The notes under the pieces are model-generated. The model made no database searches. It saw only the letters and a list, made by a program, of their open reading frames with translations, and had not been told where the DNA came from. 64,000 bases of DNA from DASZGL01 sp035938875 (GTDB lineage Bacteria; Chloroflexota; Dormibacteria; Aeolococcales; Aeolococcaceae): positions 21,887-85,886 of the forward strand of contig DASZGL010000023.1 in the NCBI GenBank assembly GCA_035938875.1. The letters are read 5' to 3'. This document shows positions 32,616 through 45,515 of this stretch, piece after piece. Each line of letters begins with the position of its first letter. Position 1 is the stretch's first letter. The position numbers and the translations under genes were made by a program.

Positions 32616-33754
32616 TGCTGGTGCCCCTCGCCGACTCGACGTCCTGGTCGCCGGCGCTGCCGCCGTTTCTCCTCGCCAGCGTCGTCTGCATGGCTGCGGT
32701 GCCGGCCAGCATGGTGCTGGCCAGGCGCGTCGGCGCCGTCGCCGAGCCTGATCACTCTCGGCACATCCATCCTGAGCCGACCCCTCGCCTCGGCGGCATC
32801 GCCCTGTTCGCCGGATTCGCCATCGCCCTGGCGGTCTTCGGCGGTCCCGTCGAATCACGCTGGCAGGTGGTCGCGGTCTGCGGGGCGATCACCGTGACCA
32901 TGGCCATCGACGACATCCTCAATCTGCCCTGGTGGACCAAGCTGGCCCTCGAGGTGGGTGCCGGGACGGCGGTCGCGGCGCTGGGCATCACCATCAGCTT
33001 CATCGCCCTGCCCTATGGCCACAACCTCAACCTGGTCTGGCTGGCGGCACCGGTGACGGTGGTCTGGCTGGTGGGCATGCAGACGTCGATCAACCTGCTC
33101 GACGGCGCCGACGGGGTTGCCGCCGGAGTCGTCGCCATCGTCGCCGGCGTCCTGCTGCTGGCGGCGATCAACCGGCTGGAACCGACCGCCGGCGTGCAGA
33201 ACGGCGTCATCGTTCTCAGCGGTGCGCTGATGGGGTGCTGCGTGGGTTTCCTCGTCTTCAACGTCCATCCGGCCCGGGTGTTCATGGGCGATTCGGGGAG
33301 TCACTTCCTCGGACTCGCACTGGGCACGATCACCGTGCTCGGCGTCGCCAAGGTGGCGGTGGCTCTCTCGCTGCTGGTGCCGCTGGTTGCTCTCGGGCTG
33401 CCCATCGGCGACACCGCGTGGGCCATCTACCGGCGGCGTCGCGCAGGAGTGAGCGTCGCCGAACCCGACGCCGGTCATCTGCATCACCGGCTCTTGGCGC
33501 TGGGCCTGACCGTGCGCGAAACCGCCATGGCGTTCTACCTGACGACCGCGATTCTCGGCTGCATCGGGCTGGCGATCTTCGGGCACAAGAAGGTGCTCGC
33601 CGTCGCCGTCGTGCTGCTGACATTCGCGCTGGTGGCGCTGCTCTACCGCAACCAGCGGCGGCCGATGGAGACGCCGCACGACGACGATTACGTCATCCTT
33701 CCGGGGCGCGCGGCTGTGCCCACGCGAGCGCGCCACGGTGGCGAAGCGGACTGA
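32615..33754 (+). CDS. MraY/WecA family glycosyl-1-phosphate transferase
   Basis: A 379-residue polytopic membrane enzyme of the polyprenyl-phosphate N-acetylhexosamine-1-phosphate transferase superfamily. It has about ten membrane segments. Cytoplasmic active-site loops are TPRLGG, MAIDDILNLPW (the Asp pair), NLLDGADGVA, FMGDSGSHFLG and PDAGHLHHRL; the HxHH-type final motif points to the WecA/TagO branch rather than MraY. It starts a lipid-linked glycan for the wall or an envelope polymer. The GTG start shares a base with the glyA stop. Actinobacteria carry a similar gene before the atp operon. Confidence 0.92.
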   Translation: MLVPLADSTSWSPALPPFLLASVVCMAAVPASMVLARRVGAVAEPDHSRHIHPEPTPRLGGIALFAGFAIALAVFGGPVESRWQVVAVCGAITVTMAIDDILNLPWWTKLALEVGAGTAVAALGITISFIALPYGHNLNLVWLAAPVTVVWLVGMQTSINLLDGADGVAAGVVAIVAGVLLLAAINRLEPTAGVQNGVIVLSGALMGCCVGFLVFNVHPARVFMGDSGSHFLGLALGTITVLGVAKVAVALSLLVPLVALGLPIGDTAWAIYRRRRAGVSVAEPDAGHLHHRLLALGLTVRETAMAFYLTTAILGCIGLAIFGHKKVLAVAVVLLTFALVALLYRNQRRPMETPHDDDYVILPGRAAVPTRARHGGEAD

Positions 33755-33802
33755 GCTGACCAGGGCGATTCCCTCACGGGGCGGGCGAATTCGGCCCTCT
33801 GC

Positions 33803-33808
33803 TATCCT
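33803..33808 (+). promoter_or_regulatory. Candidate -10 box of the atp operon
   Basis: TATCCT lies 27 bases before the GTG of the AtpZ-like gene, in the only sizeable gap (81 bases) upstream of the operon. A matching -35 hexamer is not obvious. Confidence 0.35.
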
Positions 33809-33835
33809 TCGGGCCGTTCTCGGCCAGGAGGGTGC

Positions 33836-34063
33836 GTGAACTCCGGCGGTAGCGATCGGGAGGCCCTCCGAGCTTTCGGTCTGGTGACGGGAATCGGTGC
33901 TGTGTTTGCCGGCTCCGTCGCCCTCGGACTCGGGCTCGGTCTCCTGGTTTCGTGGATGCTCGGAGGAGGCGCGCTGGTCGTGGCTGCAGGGCTGTTGATC
34001 GGTGTCATCGCTGGAGGACTGGGCGTCTACCGCATGGTGATGCGGAGCGTCGCCGGCCCATGA
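33836..34063 (+). CDS. AtpZ/AtpI-like small membrane protein
   Basis: A 75-residue protein with two membrane hairpin segments (FGLVTGIGAVFAGSVALGLGLG and GALVVAAGLLIGVIAGGLG), the form of the AtpZ/AtpQ-type F0F1 ATPase assembly protein. A strong Shine-Dalgarno AGGAGG precedes the GTG by five bases. It overlaps the next gene by four bases (ATGA) at the head of the ATP synthase operon. A role in c-ring assembly or ion supply is inferred from the family and position. Confidence 0.75.
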   Translation: MNSGGSDREALRAFGLVTGIGAVFAGSVALGLGLGLLVSWMLGGGALVVAAGLLIGVIAGGLGVYRMVMRSVAGP

Positions 34064-34453
34064 CCAGGCTCACGGACCACCGCCGCTTCGGACGGACGAC
34101 CATGCTGGTGATCGCCGCTGCCGCGCTGCTCCTCACTGGTGTGCTTGCCGCGGCCGGTCGCGAGTCGGCGATATCCGGGGTGCTCGCCGGGTCACTGATC
34201 GCCGAGATCGACGCATGGCTGCTGGCTCGCGGCCTCTCACGATTTGCTGATAACAGCGATCGGGTCGGCGCACGAGCACTCACCGTGCTGATGCTGGGAC
34301 GGTTCGCGCTCATCGGCGCCATGGTCGGTGTCGTGCTGAGCGCGCAGGGCTTCGACCCCTTCGGCGTTGTCGCCGGCTTTCTGCTGTTCCCCATGGCGAT
34401 CGTGGCCGTGGGCATCGCGTCGCTGCGCGCCGACCACCACCAGGGGATAAACG

Positions 34454-34467
<14 letters not shown>
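34060..34467 (+). CDS. AtpI-like ATP synthase accessory membrane protein
   Basis: A 135-residue protein with four membrane segments, starting MTRLTDHRRFGRTTMLVIAAAALLL. The four-helix layout and its position just before atpB fit ATP synthase protein I, a factor proposed to help assemble the c-ring. Sequence conservation in this family is low, so the call leans on topology and context. Its ATG overlaps the stop of the AtpZ-like gene, and its 3' end overlaps atpB by 14 bases. Confidence 0.7.
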
Positions 34468-35613
<1,146 letters not shown>

Positions 35614-35625
35614 GCAGGATCCCCC

Positions 35626-36129
35626 GTGCTCGCCGACTCCGGAATCATCGACTTCAACCTCACCGGGATCCTCGCGTTCCTCATCTTCCTGGTGACCATC
35701 GGTCTGGCTTGGCGTTGGGCGCTGGGCCCGATCTCGCGCGTCATCCAGGCGCGTGAGGAGAAGATCGAGGCGGGGATGCGTGCTGCCGAGGAGGCGCAGA
35801 AAGCGCGCGACGAGGTCAAGGTCGACGTCGCGAGGCTCCTCGAGGAGGCGCGCAACCAGGCACGTGAGGTCATCTCCCGCGCTCACCAGGAGGCTGCCGC
35901 CGAAGGCGAGGAGCTCCGCGTCCGTGCGCGCCGGGACGCCGAGGCTCAGCTGGAGAAGGCGCGAAGCGACATCCAGGTGGAGCGTGACCGGGCGATCCAG
36001 GAGCTCCGTACGGAGATGAGCTCGCTGGTCGTCGAGGCGGCCAGCCGGGTCCTCGGCGAGACCATCGACGAACGCGCCCACCGCCGGCTCATCGAGGAGT
36101 CGCTGCAACAGGTGTCGGCCCATGACTGA
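35626..36129 (+). CDS. atpF: F0F1 ATP synthase subunit b
   Basis: A 167-residue subunit b with one N-terminal membrane helix (LTGILAFLIFLVTIGLAWRWAL) and a long, highly charged amphipathic helix (about residues 40-150) that dimerises as the peripheral stalk. The start is GTG at 35626, twelve bases after atpE. Only one b gene is present, as in non-photosynthetic bacteria. Confidence 0.95.
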   Translation: MLADSGIIDFNLTGILAFLIFLVTIGLAWRWALGPISRVIQAREEKIEAGMRAAEEAQKARDEVKVDVARLLEEARNQAREVISRAHQEAAAEGEELRVRARRDAEAQLEKARSDIQVERDRAIQELRTEMSSLVVEAASRVLGETIDERAHRRLIEESLQQVSAHD

Positions 36130-36147
36130 CGTGCGGCGCAGCGGCTG

Positions 36148-36678
36148 ATGGCGCAGTCGACGATCGTCGCGCGTCGCTATGGACGAGCCTATTTCGAGCT
36201 TGCCGGCCAGGCCAAGGCGATCGCCGAGTGGCGCGAGCAGCTGGCGACGGCGATCGCGCTGGTCACCGCACCGCAGACGGCGAGCCGGTTGAACAATCCG
36301 CGATTACGCCGCGAGGATCGCACCGCGGGACTGCTGCACCTGCTCGACGGCGTCGCACCGCAGGCACGTAATGTCGTGCGCCTGCTCGTCGAACGCGGGC
36401 GTCTCGGCGCCCTGCCCGAGGTGCTCGATGAGTACGACCGGCTCGCCGACCGCGCCTCCGGAGTCGTCCGGGCCGAGGTTGTTTCGGCGATTCCGGTCGA
36501 CGACAGGCTCGAGAGCACCATCAAGGACACGCTGACGAAGACGTTGGGCGGCGACGTCGAGACGGTGGTGCGCCAGGATCCCGACATCCTCGGCGGCCTG
36601 GTCATCCGCATCGGCGACCGGGTCATCGACAGCAGTCTTCGCACCCGGCTCCAACAGTTGCAGGCGTCACTGGCCTGA
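36148..36678 (+). CDS. atpH: F0F1 ATP synthase subunit delta
   Basis: A 176-residue delta subunit linking the stalk to F1. It starts [19 protein letters not shown] and ends with the family block [29 protein letters not shown]. It is a separate protein, not the b-delta fusion found in mycobacteria. It lies 18 bases after atpF and 28 bases before atpA. Confidence 0.95.
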   Translation: MAQSTIVARRYGRAYFELAGQAKAIAEWREQLATAIALVTAPQTASRLNNPRLRREDRTAGLLHLLDGVAPQARNVVRLLVERGRLGALPEVLDEYDRLADRASGVVRAEVVSAIPVDDRLESTIKDTLTKTLGGDVETVVRQDPDILGGLVIRIGDRVIDSSLRTRLQQLQASLA

Positions 36679-36706
36679 TCGCGCAGAAGGACTGAGAACA
36701 ACCCAC

Positions 36707-38215
<1,509 letters not shown>

Positions 38216-38230
38216 CCCGCCGCACCTGAC

Positions 38231-40524
<2,294 letters not shown>

Positions 40525-40530
40525 TCGCTG

Positions 40531-40968
40531 ATGGCCAAGCTCAACGTCGAGCTGGTGACACCCGAGGGACGGGTGCTGAGCACCGAGGCGGACTTCGTCA
40601 AGGCGCCCGGGCTCGCCGGCGAGCTCGGCGTGCTGCCTCACCACATCCCGCTGATGACACCGCTGAAGACGGGCGAGGTGCTGGTGCGCAACGACGCCAA
40701 GGAGGATTTCCTCTTCGTCGCCGGCGGCTTTCTTCAGGTGTTGCCCGACAAGGTGGTGATCCTCGCGGATGCCGCAGAGCGTGCCGAGGACATCGACGAG
40801 GCACGTGCCGAGGAGGCACGGCGGCGCGCCGCCCAGGTGCTCGAGCAGCGCGCCCCAGCCGACGCCGAGACCGCCGAGGCACGCGCTGCTCTCGAGCGTG
40901 CCATGTACAGGCTTCGCGTGGCCGAGCTGCGCAGACGGCGCCGGCCACCGAGGGCGCCCCAGGAGTGA
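40531..40968 (+). CDS. atpC: F0F1 ATP synthase subunit epsilon
   Basis: A 145-residue epsilon subunit: a beta-sandwich (residues 1-85, with AKLNVELVTPEGRVL and GELGVLPHHIPLMTPLKTGEV) and a C-terminal helical region rich in Ala, Glu and Arg. The C-terminal extension can inhibit ATP hydrolysis in related enzymes. It is the last gene of the operon; murA follows after 60 bases with its own -10-like box. Confidence 0.95.
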   Translation: MAKLNVELVTPEGRVLSTEADFVKAPGLAGELGVLPHHIPLMTPLKTGEVLVRNDAKEDFLFVAGGFLQVLPDKVVILADAAERAEDIDEARAEEARRRAAQVLEQRAPADAETAEARAALERAMYRLRVAELRRRRRPPRAPQE

Positions 40969-40975
40969 GCGAACT

Positions 40976-40997
40976 GGCCGGTTGGCGACGACCGGTC
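40976..40997 (+). terminator. Possible hairpin after the atp operon
   Basis: GGCCGGT at 40976-40982 and ACCGGTC at 40991-40997 can pair (one G-U) around an eight-base loop, eight bases past the atpC stop. No T-tract follows, so this would be a non-canonical or Rho-assisted terminator. Confidence 0.35.
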
Positions 40998-41015
40998 ACG
41001 AACTCAACGCCCTGC

Positions 41016-41021
41016 TAGGCT
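41016..41021 (+). promoter_or_regulatory. Candidate -10 box for murA
   Basis: TAGGCT ends seven bases before the murA ATG with no Shine-Dalgarno between, suggesting a leaderless mRNA initiated just after the atp operon. Confidence 0.4.
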
Positions 41022-41028
41022 TGGCCCG

Positions 41029-42336
41029 ATGGAGGTATTGCAGGTCACCGGCGGGTCCCGCCTGGTGGGCACCGTCGGCATCTCGGGGAGCAAGAATGCC
41101 ACCCTGCCGGCGATGGCGGCGTCGCTGCTCACCGATCAGCCCGTCGATCTGATCAACGTCCCCGCCATCGAGGACATCGACACCATGGCGAGCATCCTGC
41201 GCCACCTCGGTGTCGAGGCTCGCCAGCTGGCGCCATCGGCGTGGCGGCTCGAGGCGGATCGTGTGCAGTCGCGGCCTGTCGGCCCCGATCTCACCCACAG
41301 GTTGCGCGGTTCGCTGTTGCTGCTCGGCGCCCTGGTTGCCCGGACTGGATCCGCGGTGATCGCGCGTCCCGGCGGTGACGACATCGGCATGCGCCGTGTC
41401 GAGCAACACCTCGAGGGGCTGCGTGCCATGGGCGCCGATGTCCGCGAGGAGAACGACTCTTATATCGCCAGTGCCGAGCGGCTGCGCGGCGCGCACATCG
41501 ACCTCGACATGCCCACGGTGACGGGAACCGAGAACCTGATGATGGCGGCAGCCCTCGCCGACGGCATCACCGTGATCAGCAACGCGGCGCGAGAACCGCA
41601 TGTGGTGGACCTGGCACGCTGCCTGCTCGGCATGGGTGCTCGGATCACCGGTGCGGGCACCGAGCTGATCGTCATCGAGGGCCAGGGTGGCCTGCTCCAC
41701 GGCACTCGGCACAGCGTCACCACCGACTACATCGAGGCGGGCACCTACATGGTTGCGGCGGCTGCCACCGGTGGTGACGTCATCGCCGATCACATGCGTC
41801 CCAGCGACGTGCGCTGGCTGATCAACAAGCTGCGCGCTGCCGGCTGCGACGTGACCGTGGGCGCGAGCCACGTCCGTGTCCGCGGCAGCGAGGTGCTGCG
41901 TGCCATCGACGCCACGACCTGGCCGCATCCCGGTTTCGCGACCGACCTGCAGTCTCAGTTCGTCGCCCTGATGACCGGGGCTCACGGTGTCAGCGTGGTC
42001 AGCGAGGCGGTGTTCGAGAACCGCTTCCGTCACGTCGAGGAGCTGCGCAAGCTCGGCGCCAAGATCAATGTCGAGGGACGCAGCGCGGTGATCACCGGTC
42101 CGGCACGCCTGCGCGGCACGGCGGTGCGCATTCCCGACATCCGCAGTGGCGCAGCGCTGGTCATCGCCGGCCTGTGCGCCGAGGGCACCAGCGTGCTCGA
42201 CGGCGTCTACCACCTCGATCGCGGCTACGAACGGCTCGACGAGAAGCTGCGTTCGCTGGGCGCGCATCTGGAGCGTGCCGAGATCGGCCCTGCGGACACG
42301 GCGGTGCGCGACTTCAGCGGCGTCGTCGGCGACTAG
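41029..42336 (+). CDS. murA: UDP-N-acetylglucosamine 1-carboxyvinyltransferase MurA
   Basis: A 435-residue MurA, the first committed enzyme of peptidoglycan synthesis. GGSRLVGTVGISGSKNATLPAMAA carries the conserved Lys-Asn pair. The catalytic loop is RPGGDDIGMRRVEQHL: the position of the usual Cys (Cys115 of E. coli) is Asp117. This is the same substitution as in Mycobacterium tuberculosis, where it gives natural fosfomycin resistance. TDLQSQFVALMTGAHG is a further family block. It starts 60 bases after atpC and is followed by an MreB-like gene. Confidence 0.97.
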   Translation: MEVLQVTGGSRLVGTVGISGSKNATLPAMAASLLTDQPVDLINVPAIEDIDTMASILRHLGVEARQLAPSAWRLEADRVQSRPVGPDLTHRLRGSLLLLGALVARTGSAVIARPGGDDIGMRRVEQHLEGLRAMGADVREENDSYIASAERLRGAHIDLDMPTVTGTENLMMAAALADGITVISNAAREPHVVDLARCLLGMGARITGAGTELIVIEGQGGLLHGTRHSVTTDYIEAGTYMVAAAATGGDVIADHMRPSDVRWLINKLRAAGCDVTVGASHVRVRGSEVLRAIDATTWPHPGFATDLQSQFVALMTGAHGVSVVSEAVFENRFRHVEELRKLGAKINVEGRSAVITGPARLRGTAVRIPDIRSGAALVIAGLCAEGTSVLDGVYHLDRGYERLDEKLRSLGAHLERAEIGPADTAVRDFSGVVGD

Positions 42337-42351
42337 CTCCAGGAGCGTCTC

Positions 42352-43353
42352 GTGCTCAGCAAGCGCGTCGCCATCGACCTCGGCGCCAGCGCGCTGCGAC
42401 TCCACCTCAAGGGCGAGGGCGTCGTGTTGAGCGAACCAGCGCTGGTGCTGGTCAGCGCCGACGGTGAGCGCGTCGCCGGCGTCGGCGTCCAGGCGTTGTC
42501 GGCGCACGCCGACGGCATGACACTGCGCCGTCCCCTGCGCGGCGCCGCCATCGACGACAGCCTGGCACTGACCGCGGCGATGCAGCACTTGGTGGGGCGC
42601 GCGCTGGGTCGCCAGCGCATCTTCAAGCCCGATGTCATGGTGGCTGTGCCGCCACTGATGAGCGGACGCGATCGCCGTGAGGTCATGGATGCGGTCTGCC
42701 GCGCCGGGGCGCGCACCGCCTACCTCATCGACGTGCCGCTGGCTGCTGCGATCGGCGCCGGCCTGCCGGTGAGCACCGACACAGCCCACCTCATCGTCGA
42801 CCTCGGCGCCGATGCCACGGAGATCGCCGTTATCGCCCACGAGAGCACCGTGGTCTCGCGATCCGCGTTCGTCGGCGGCACCCACCTCACCGCGTCGATC
42901 GCCGCCGCGGTCAACGCCGCTGGTGACGTGGACATCGATTCCACCGCCGCCGAGGAGGCAAAGCGCGAGATCGGCAGCGCCGTTCCCCTGCAGGAAGAAC
43001 GCACCCTGCGTCTGCGGGGACGCGACAGACGCACCGCCCTGCTTGGCGAGGTGACCATACACTCGGGGCAGGTTAGTGAGGCGATGCTTCCCCATCTTCG
43101 CGAGATCGCCATCGCCCTGCGTGCTGCCGTCGACGAATGCCCGCCGTCGCTGATGACGGACGTCCGCGAACGCACCGGTGTGCTGCTCACCGGCGGAGGT
43201 GCACGGCTGCGCGGCATCGACCGCTATCTCTCGGCGATGACCGGGTTGCGGGTCAACGTCGCCGCCGAACCCGAAGTGTGCACAGTGCGCGGCGCCGGCA
43301 TCGCGCTCGAGTCGCTGGACGTCGTCCGTCGCAATCTGCTGTACGTGCGATAA
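42352..43353 (+). CDS. MreB-like actin-family protein
   Basis: A 333-residue actin-fold protein related to MreB/Mbl. Recognisable pieces are VAIDLGASALRL (phosphate 1), VAVPPLMSGRDRREVMDAVCRAGARTAYLIDVPLAAAIGAGLPV, IVDLGADATEIAVI (phosphate 2) and LLTGGGARLRGIDRYLSAMTGL (adenosine loop). Phosphate 1 lacks the usual GTANT extension and the EEP motif is DVP, so it is a divergent member. MreB organises wall synthesis along the cell. The gene order atpC-murA-mbl also occurs in Bacillus. The GTG start is 15 bases after murA. Confidence 0.85.
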   Translation: MLSKRVAIDLGASALRLHLKGEGVVLSEPALVLVSADGERVAGVGVQALSAHADGMTLRRPLRGAAIDDSLALTAAMQHLVGRALGRQRIFKPDVMVAVPPLMSGRDRREVMDAVCRAGARTAYLIDVPLAAAIGAGLPVSTDTAHLIVDLGADATEIAVIAHESTVVSRSAFVGGTHLTASIAAAVNAAGDVDIDSTAAEEAKREIGSAVPLQEERTLRLRGRDRRTALLGEVTIHSGQVSEAMLPHLREIAIALRAAVDECPPSLMTDVRERTGVLLTGGGARLRGIDRYLSAMTGLRVNVAAEPEVCTVRGAGIALESLDVVRRNLLYVR

Positions 43354-43447
43354 GGGGTCCGCGGGAGACGGCGGGGGACGGCGCAGCAGCAGCACGAGCG
43401 CATGGGCTTGGCCAACGAGCCGTGACGGTGTCGTGCACCCAGCGGCG

Positions 43448-43453
43448 TACAGT
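43448..43453 (+). promoter_or_regulatory. Candidate -10 box for the methyltransferase gene
   Basis: TACAGT ends six bases before the ATG at 43460, with no Shine-Dalgarno. Confidence 0.4.
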
Positions 43454-43459
43454 CGCGGG

Positions 43460-44251
43460 ATGGGTGGCGACTCCGGCGAGCACGTGGCGGTCAACCAGGC
43501 GCTGTGGGATAAGAAGGCAGATGAGTACGCCTTGTATGCGCGGCGCAACTGGGCGCAGGCGGAGATCGACTGGGGGATCTGGAGCGTGCCGGAGGCGGAC
43601 GTCCGCGTGCTCCCTGCGCAGCTGAGCGGTATCGACGTTGTGGAGCTGGGATGCGGCACCGGGTACATATCCTCGTGGCTGGCTCGGCGGGGGGCGCGGC
43701 CGGTGGGCGTCGATGTGTCGCCGAGACAATTGGCGACGGCGCGGCGGATGCAGGACGTGCACGAGCTGCGCTTTCCCCTGGTCCGCGCGAGCGCGGAGCG
43801 TGTGCCGCTGGCTGACGCGCGCTTCGACCTCGCGGTGAGTGAGTACGGCGCGAGTCTGTGGTGCGATCCCCGCCTGTGGGTCGCCGAGGCTGGGCGATTG
43901 CTGCGCCCGCGAGGGCGTCTCGTCTTCCTCACCAACGCAGCCCTGATGTACCTGTGCGCCCAGGAAACCAACGACATCGCCATCGACACCGTGCTCAAGC
44001 GCGATTACTTCGGCATGCGCACGATCACCTGGCCCGACGAGGACGGCGTCGAGTTCCACCTCAATCACGGTGACTGGATTCGCACGCTGCGCAGCGCGGG
44101 CTTCGACATCCTCGACCTCATCGAGATCCGCGCCCCCGACAGCGCCAGCGATGACCCGCGCTTCCCTTGGGTCAGCGCCGAGTGGGCCCGCCGCTGGCCG
44201 AGCGAAGAGATCTGGGTCGCGGAGAAGGCTCGCATTATCGGCCGCGGCTAG
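43460..44251 (+). CDS. SAM-dependent class I methyltransferase
   Basis: A 263-residue methyltransferase. The SAM-binding motif VVELGCGTGYISSWLARRGARPVGVDVSP is near residue 60, motif II/III is FDLAVSEYGASLWCDP, and LLRPRGRLVFLTN follows, as in the UbiE/Methyltransf_11 group. The N-terminal block NQALWDKKADEYALYARRNWA is common in this group. The acceptor is unknown. It is a single-gene unit: it starts beside its own -10 box and is convergent with the GT9 gene. Confidence 0.88.
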   Translation: MGGDSGEHVAVNQALWDKKADEYALYARRNWAQAEIDWGIWSVPEADVRVLPAQLSGIDVVELGCGTGYISSWLARRGARPVGVDVSPRQLATARRMQDVHELRFPLVRASAERVPLADARFDLAVSEYGASLWCDPRLWVAEAGRLLRPRGRLVFLTNAALMYLCAQETNDIAIDTVLKRDYFGMRTITWPDEDGVEFHLNHGDWIRTLRSAGFDILDLIEIRAPDSASDDPRFPWVSAEWARRWPSEEIWVAEKARIIGRG

Positions 44252-44438
44252 TTGCGACCACGACGCGGCCGGCCACGGGACACCACTTGGCGGGCACGCT
44301 GGTGACGCCTCTGGCGTCCCTGCGCTCAGTCGGGCCTGCGCACTGCTCGGCCCTCCAATGGCCCGCTGCAGTGACGTCCCGTGTCCGGCCGCTGGTCATC
44401 GCGTGCCGTGGCCGGGTGAGCTCGCTGGGGCGCCCTAC

Positions 44439-45443
44439 CTACAGAGCGTTCTCGATGCCGGCGAGCACGTCGTCGACGCGGACCCGCTCGGTGGCGCGGC
44501 CTGGGTGGCGGCGGTCGATTCCCTGGACGACGCGATGCGTGGGGCCGAAGGGTCCGCGCCGGCGTCCGTCGGTGGGGCCGAAGATGCCCACCGCCGGGGT
44601 GCCGACGGCCGCGGCGAGGTGGAGGAGGGGTCCGTCGCCACCGACCAGCAGGTCGCAGCGGGCGACGACGCCGACCGCGCTGAGGATGTCGAGCTGACCG
44701 CAGAGGTCGAGGGCGGGGGCGTCGAGGTCGACCAGGACGCGATCGACCGCGGCGCGGTCCTCGGCCGCGCCCACCAGGACGATGGCGCCGCCATGGCGGG
44801 CGCGGAGCAGGTTGGCGAGGTGGGCGTAGCGCTCCGGCTCCCAAGCCAGGGCGCTGGCCGGTAGACCGTCACCTGGTTCGGTCCATCCCGGCCCCGGCGC
44901 CATGACCAGGATGGGGTGGTTCTCAGCGACCCCCGCGGCGAACAGGTGGCGATCGGCGAGGACGATCGCCTCCTTGCCCGGGTCGAAGTACGGCACCACT
45001 GGGGCTGCGGGGTGACCGAGGGCGTTGGCCAGTCGCAGCCAGGTCGCGGCCCGGTTCTCGCCGACGGGCCTGGCCGTGCGGTGGGTGAACAGCAGCGAGG
45101 TGGCCCCCGTGGCGGATCCCACGCGGAGGGCGACACCGGACAGGTAGGCGATGAGATGCACCTCACCGCGGTCGGAGCAGACCACGACCGCCTCGAGGCG
45201 GCGGCGGCGCAGGGCCACGATGGCCGCAAGCAGTGACAGCGGACCACGGCCCCGCCCAAGCGCTTTCAGCGGTAGCACGTCGGACACCCCGCTGATCCCC
45301 CGAGCCAGCGCCGCCGACTGTGGCGGACATGCCAGGGTCACGTGGTGTCCACCGACTGACTGTGGCGATCGCAGCGACTGCACCAGTGGTGCGGCCTGCA
45401 ACGTCTCCACCGCACCGCCGCTGACGATGACCGCGATGTTCAC
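44439..45443 (-). CDS. Glycosyltransferase family 9 (heptosyltransferase-like)
   Basis: A 334-residue GT-B fold protein of family GT9: MNIAVIVSGGAVETLQAAPLVQSLR at the start, a central linker PILVMAPGPGWTEP, and the donor-site motif DLLVGGDGPLLHLAAAVGTPAVGIFGPTD, in which GGDGP stands for the more common SGDTGP/TNDSGP. GT9 enzymes add heptose or related sugars to lipopolysaccharide core or other glycans. No LPS genes are in the window, so its acceptor is unknown. The GTG start has an adjacent -10 box. Divergent from argF. Confidence 0.85.
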   Translation of the reverse strand: MNIAVIVSGGAVETLQAAPLVQSLRSPQSVGGHHVTLACPPQSAALARGISGVSDVLPLKALGRGRGPLSLLAAIVALRRRRLEAVVVCSDRGEVHLIAYLSGVALRVGSATGATSLLFTHRTARPVGENRAATWLRLANALGHPAAPVVPYFDPGKEAIVLADRHLFAAGVAENHPILVMAPGPGWTEPGDGLPASALAWEPERYAHLANLLRARHGGAIVLVGAAEDRAAVDRVLVDLDAPALDLCGQLDILSAVGVVARCDLLVGGDGPLLHLAAAVGTPAVGIFGPTDGRRRGPFGPTHRVVQGIDRRHPGRATERVRVDDVLAGIENAL

Positions 45444-45449
45444 GGCGGC

Positions 45450-45455
45450 ACGGTA
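45450..45455 (-). promoter_or_regulatory. Candidate -10 box for the GT9 gene
   Basis: Read leftward, TACCGT ends six bases before the GTG at 45443 without a Shine-Dalgarno. Confidence 0.4.
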
Positions 45456-45498
45456 GCAGGGACGCGCGAAGGGGACCGTCGCAAAAAGGAACCGCCCA

Positions 45499-45504
45499 TA
45501 TACT
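45499..45504 (+). promoter_or_regulatory. Candidate -10 box for argF
   Basis: TATACT ends 11 bases before the ATG at 45516. A transcript from here would have a leader of only a few bases. Confidence 0.45.
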
Positions 45505-45515
45505 CAGATGCGGAC

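Noticed and set aside
44252..44438. Plus-strand frames in the gap after the methyltransferase gene
   Set aside because: They are shadows of the leftward GT9 gene extended through a 187-base convergent gap in which I see nothing definite.
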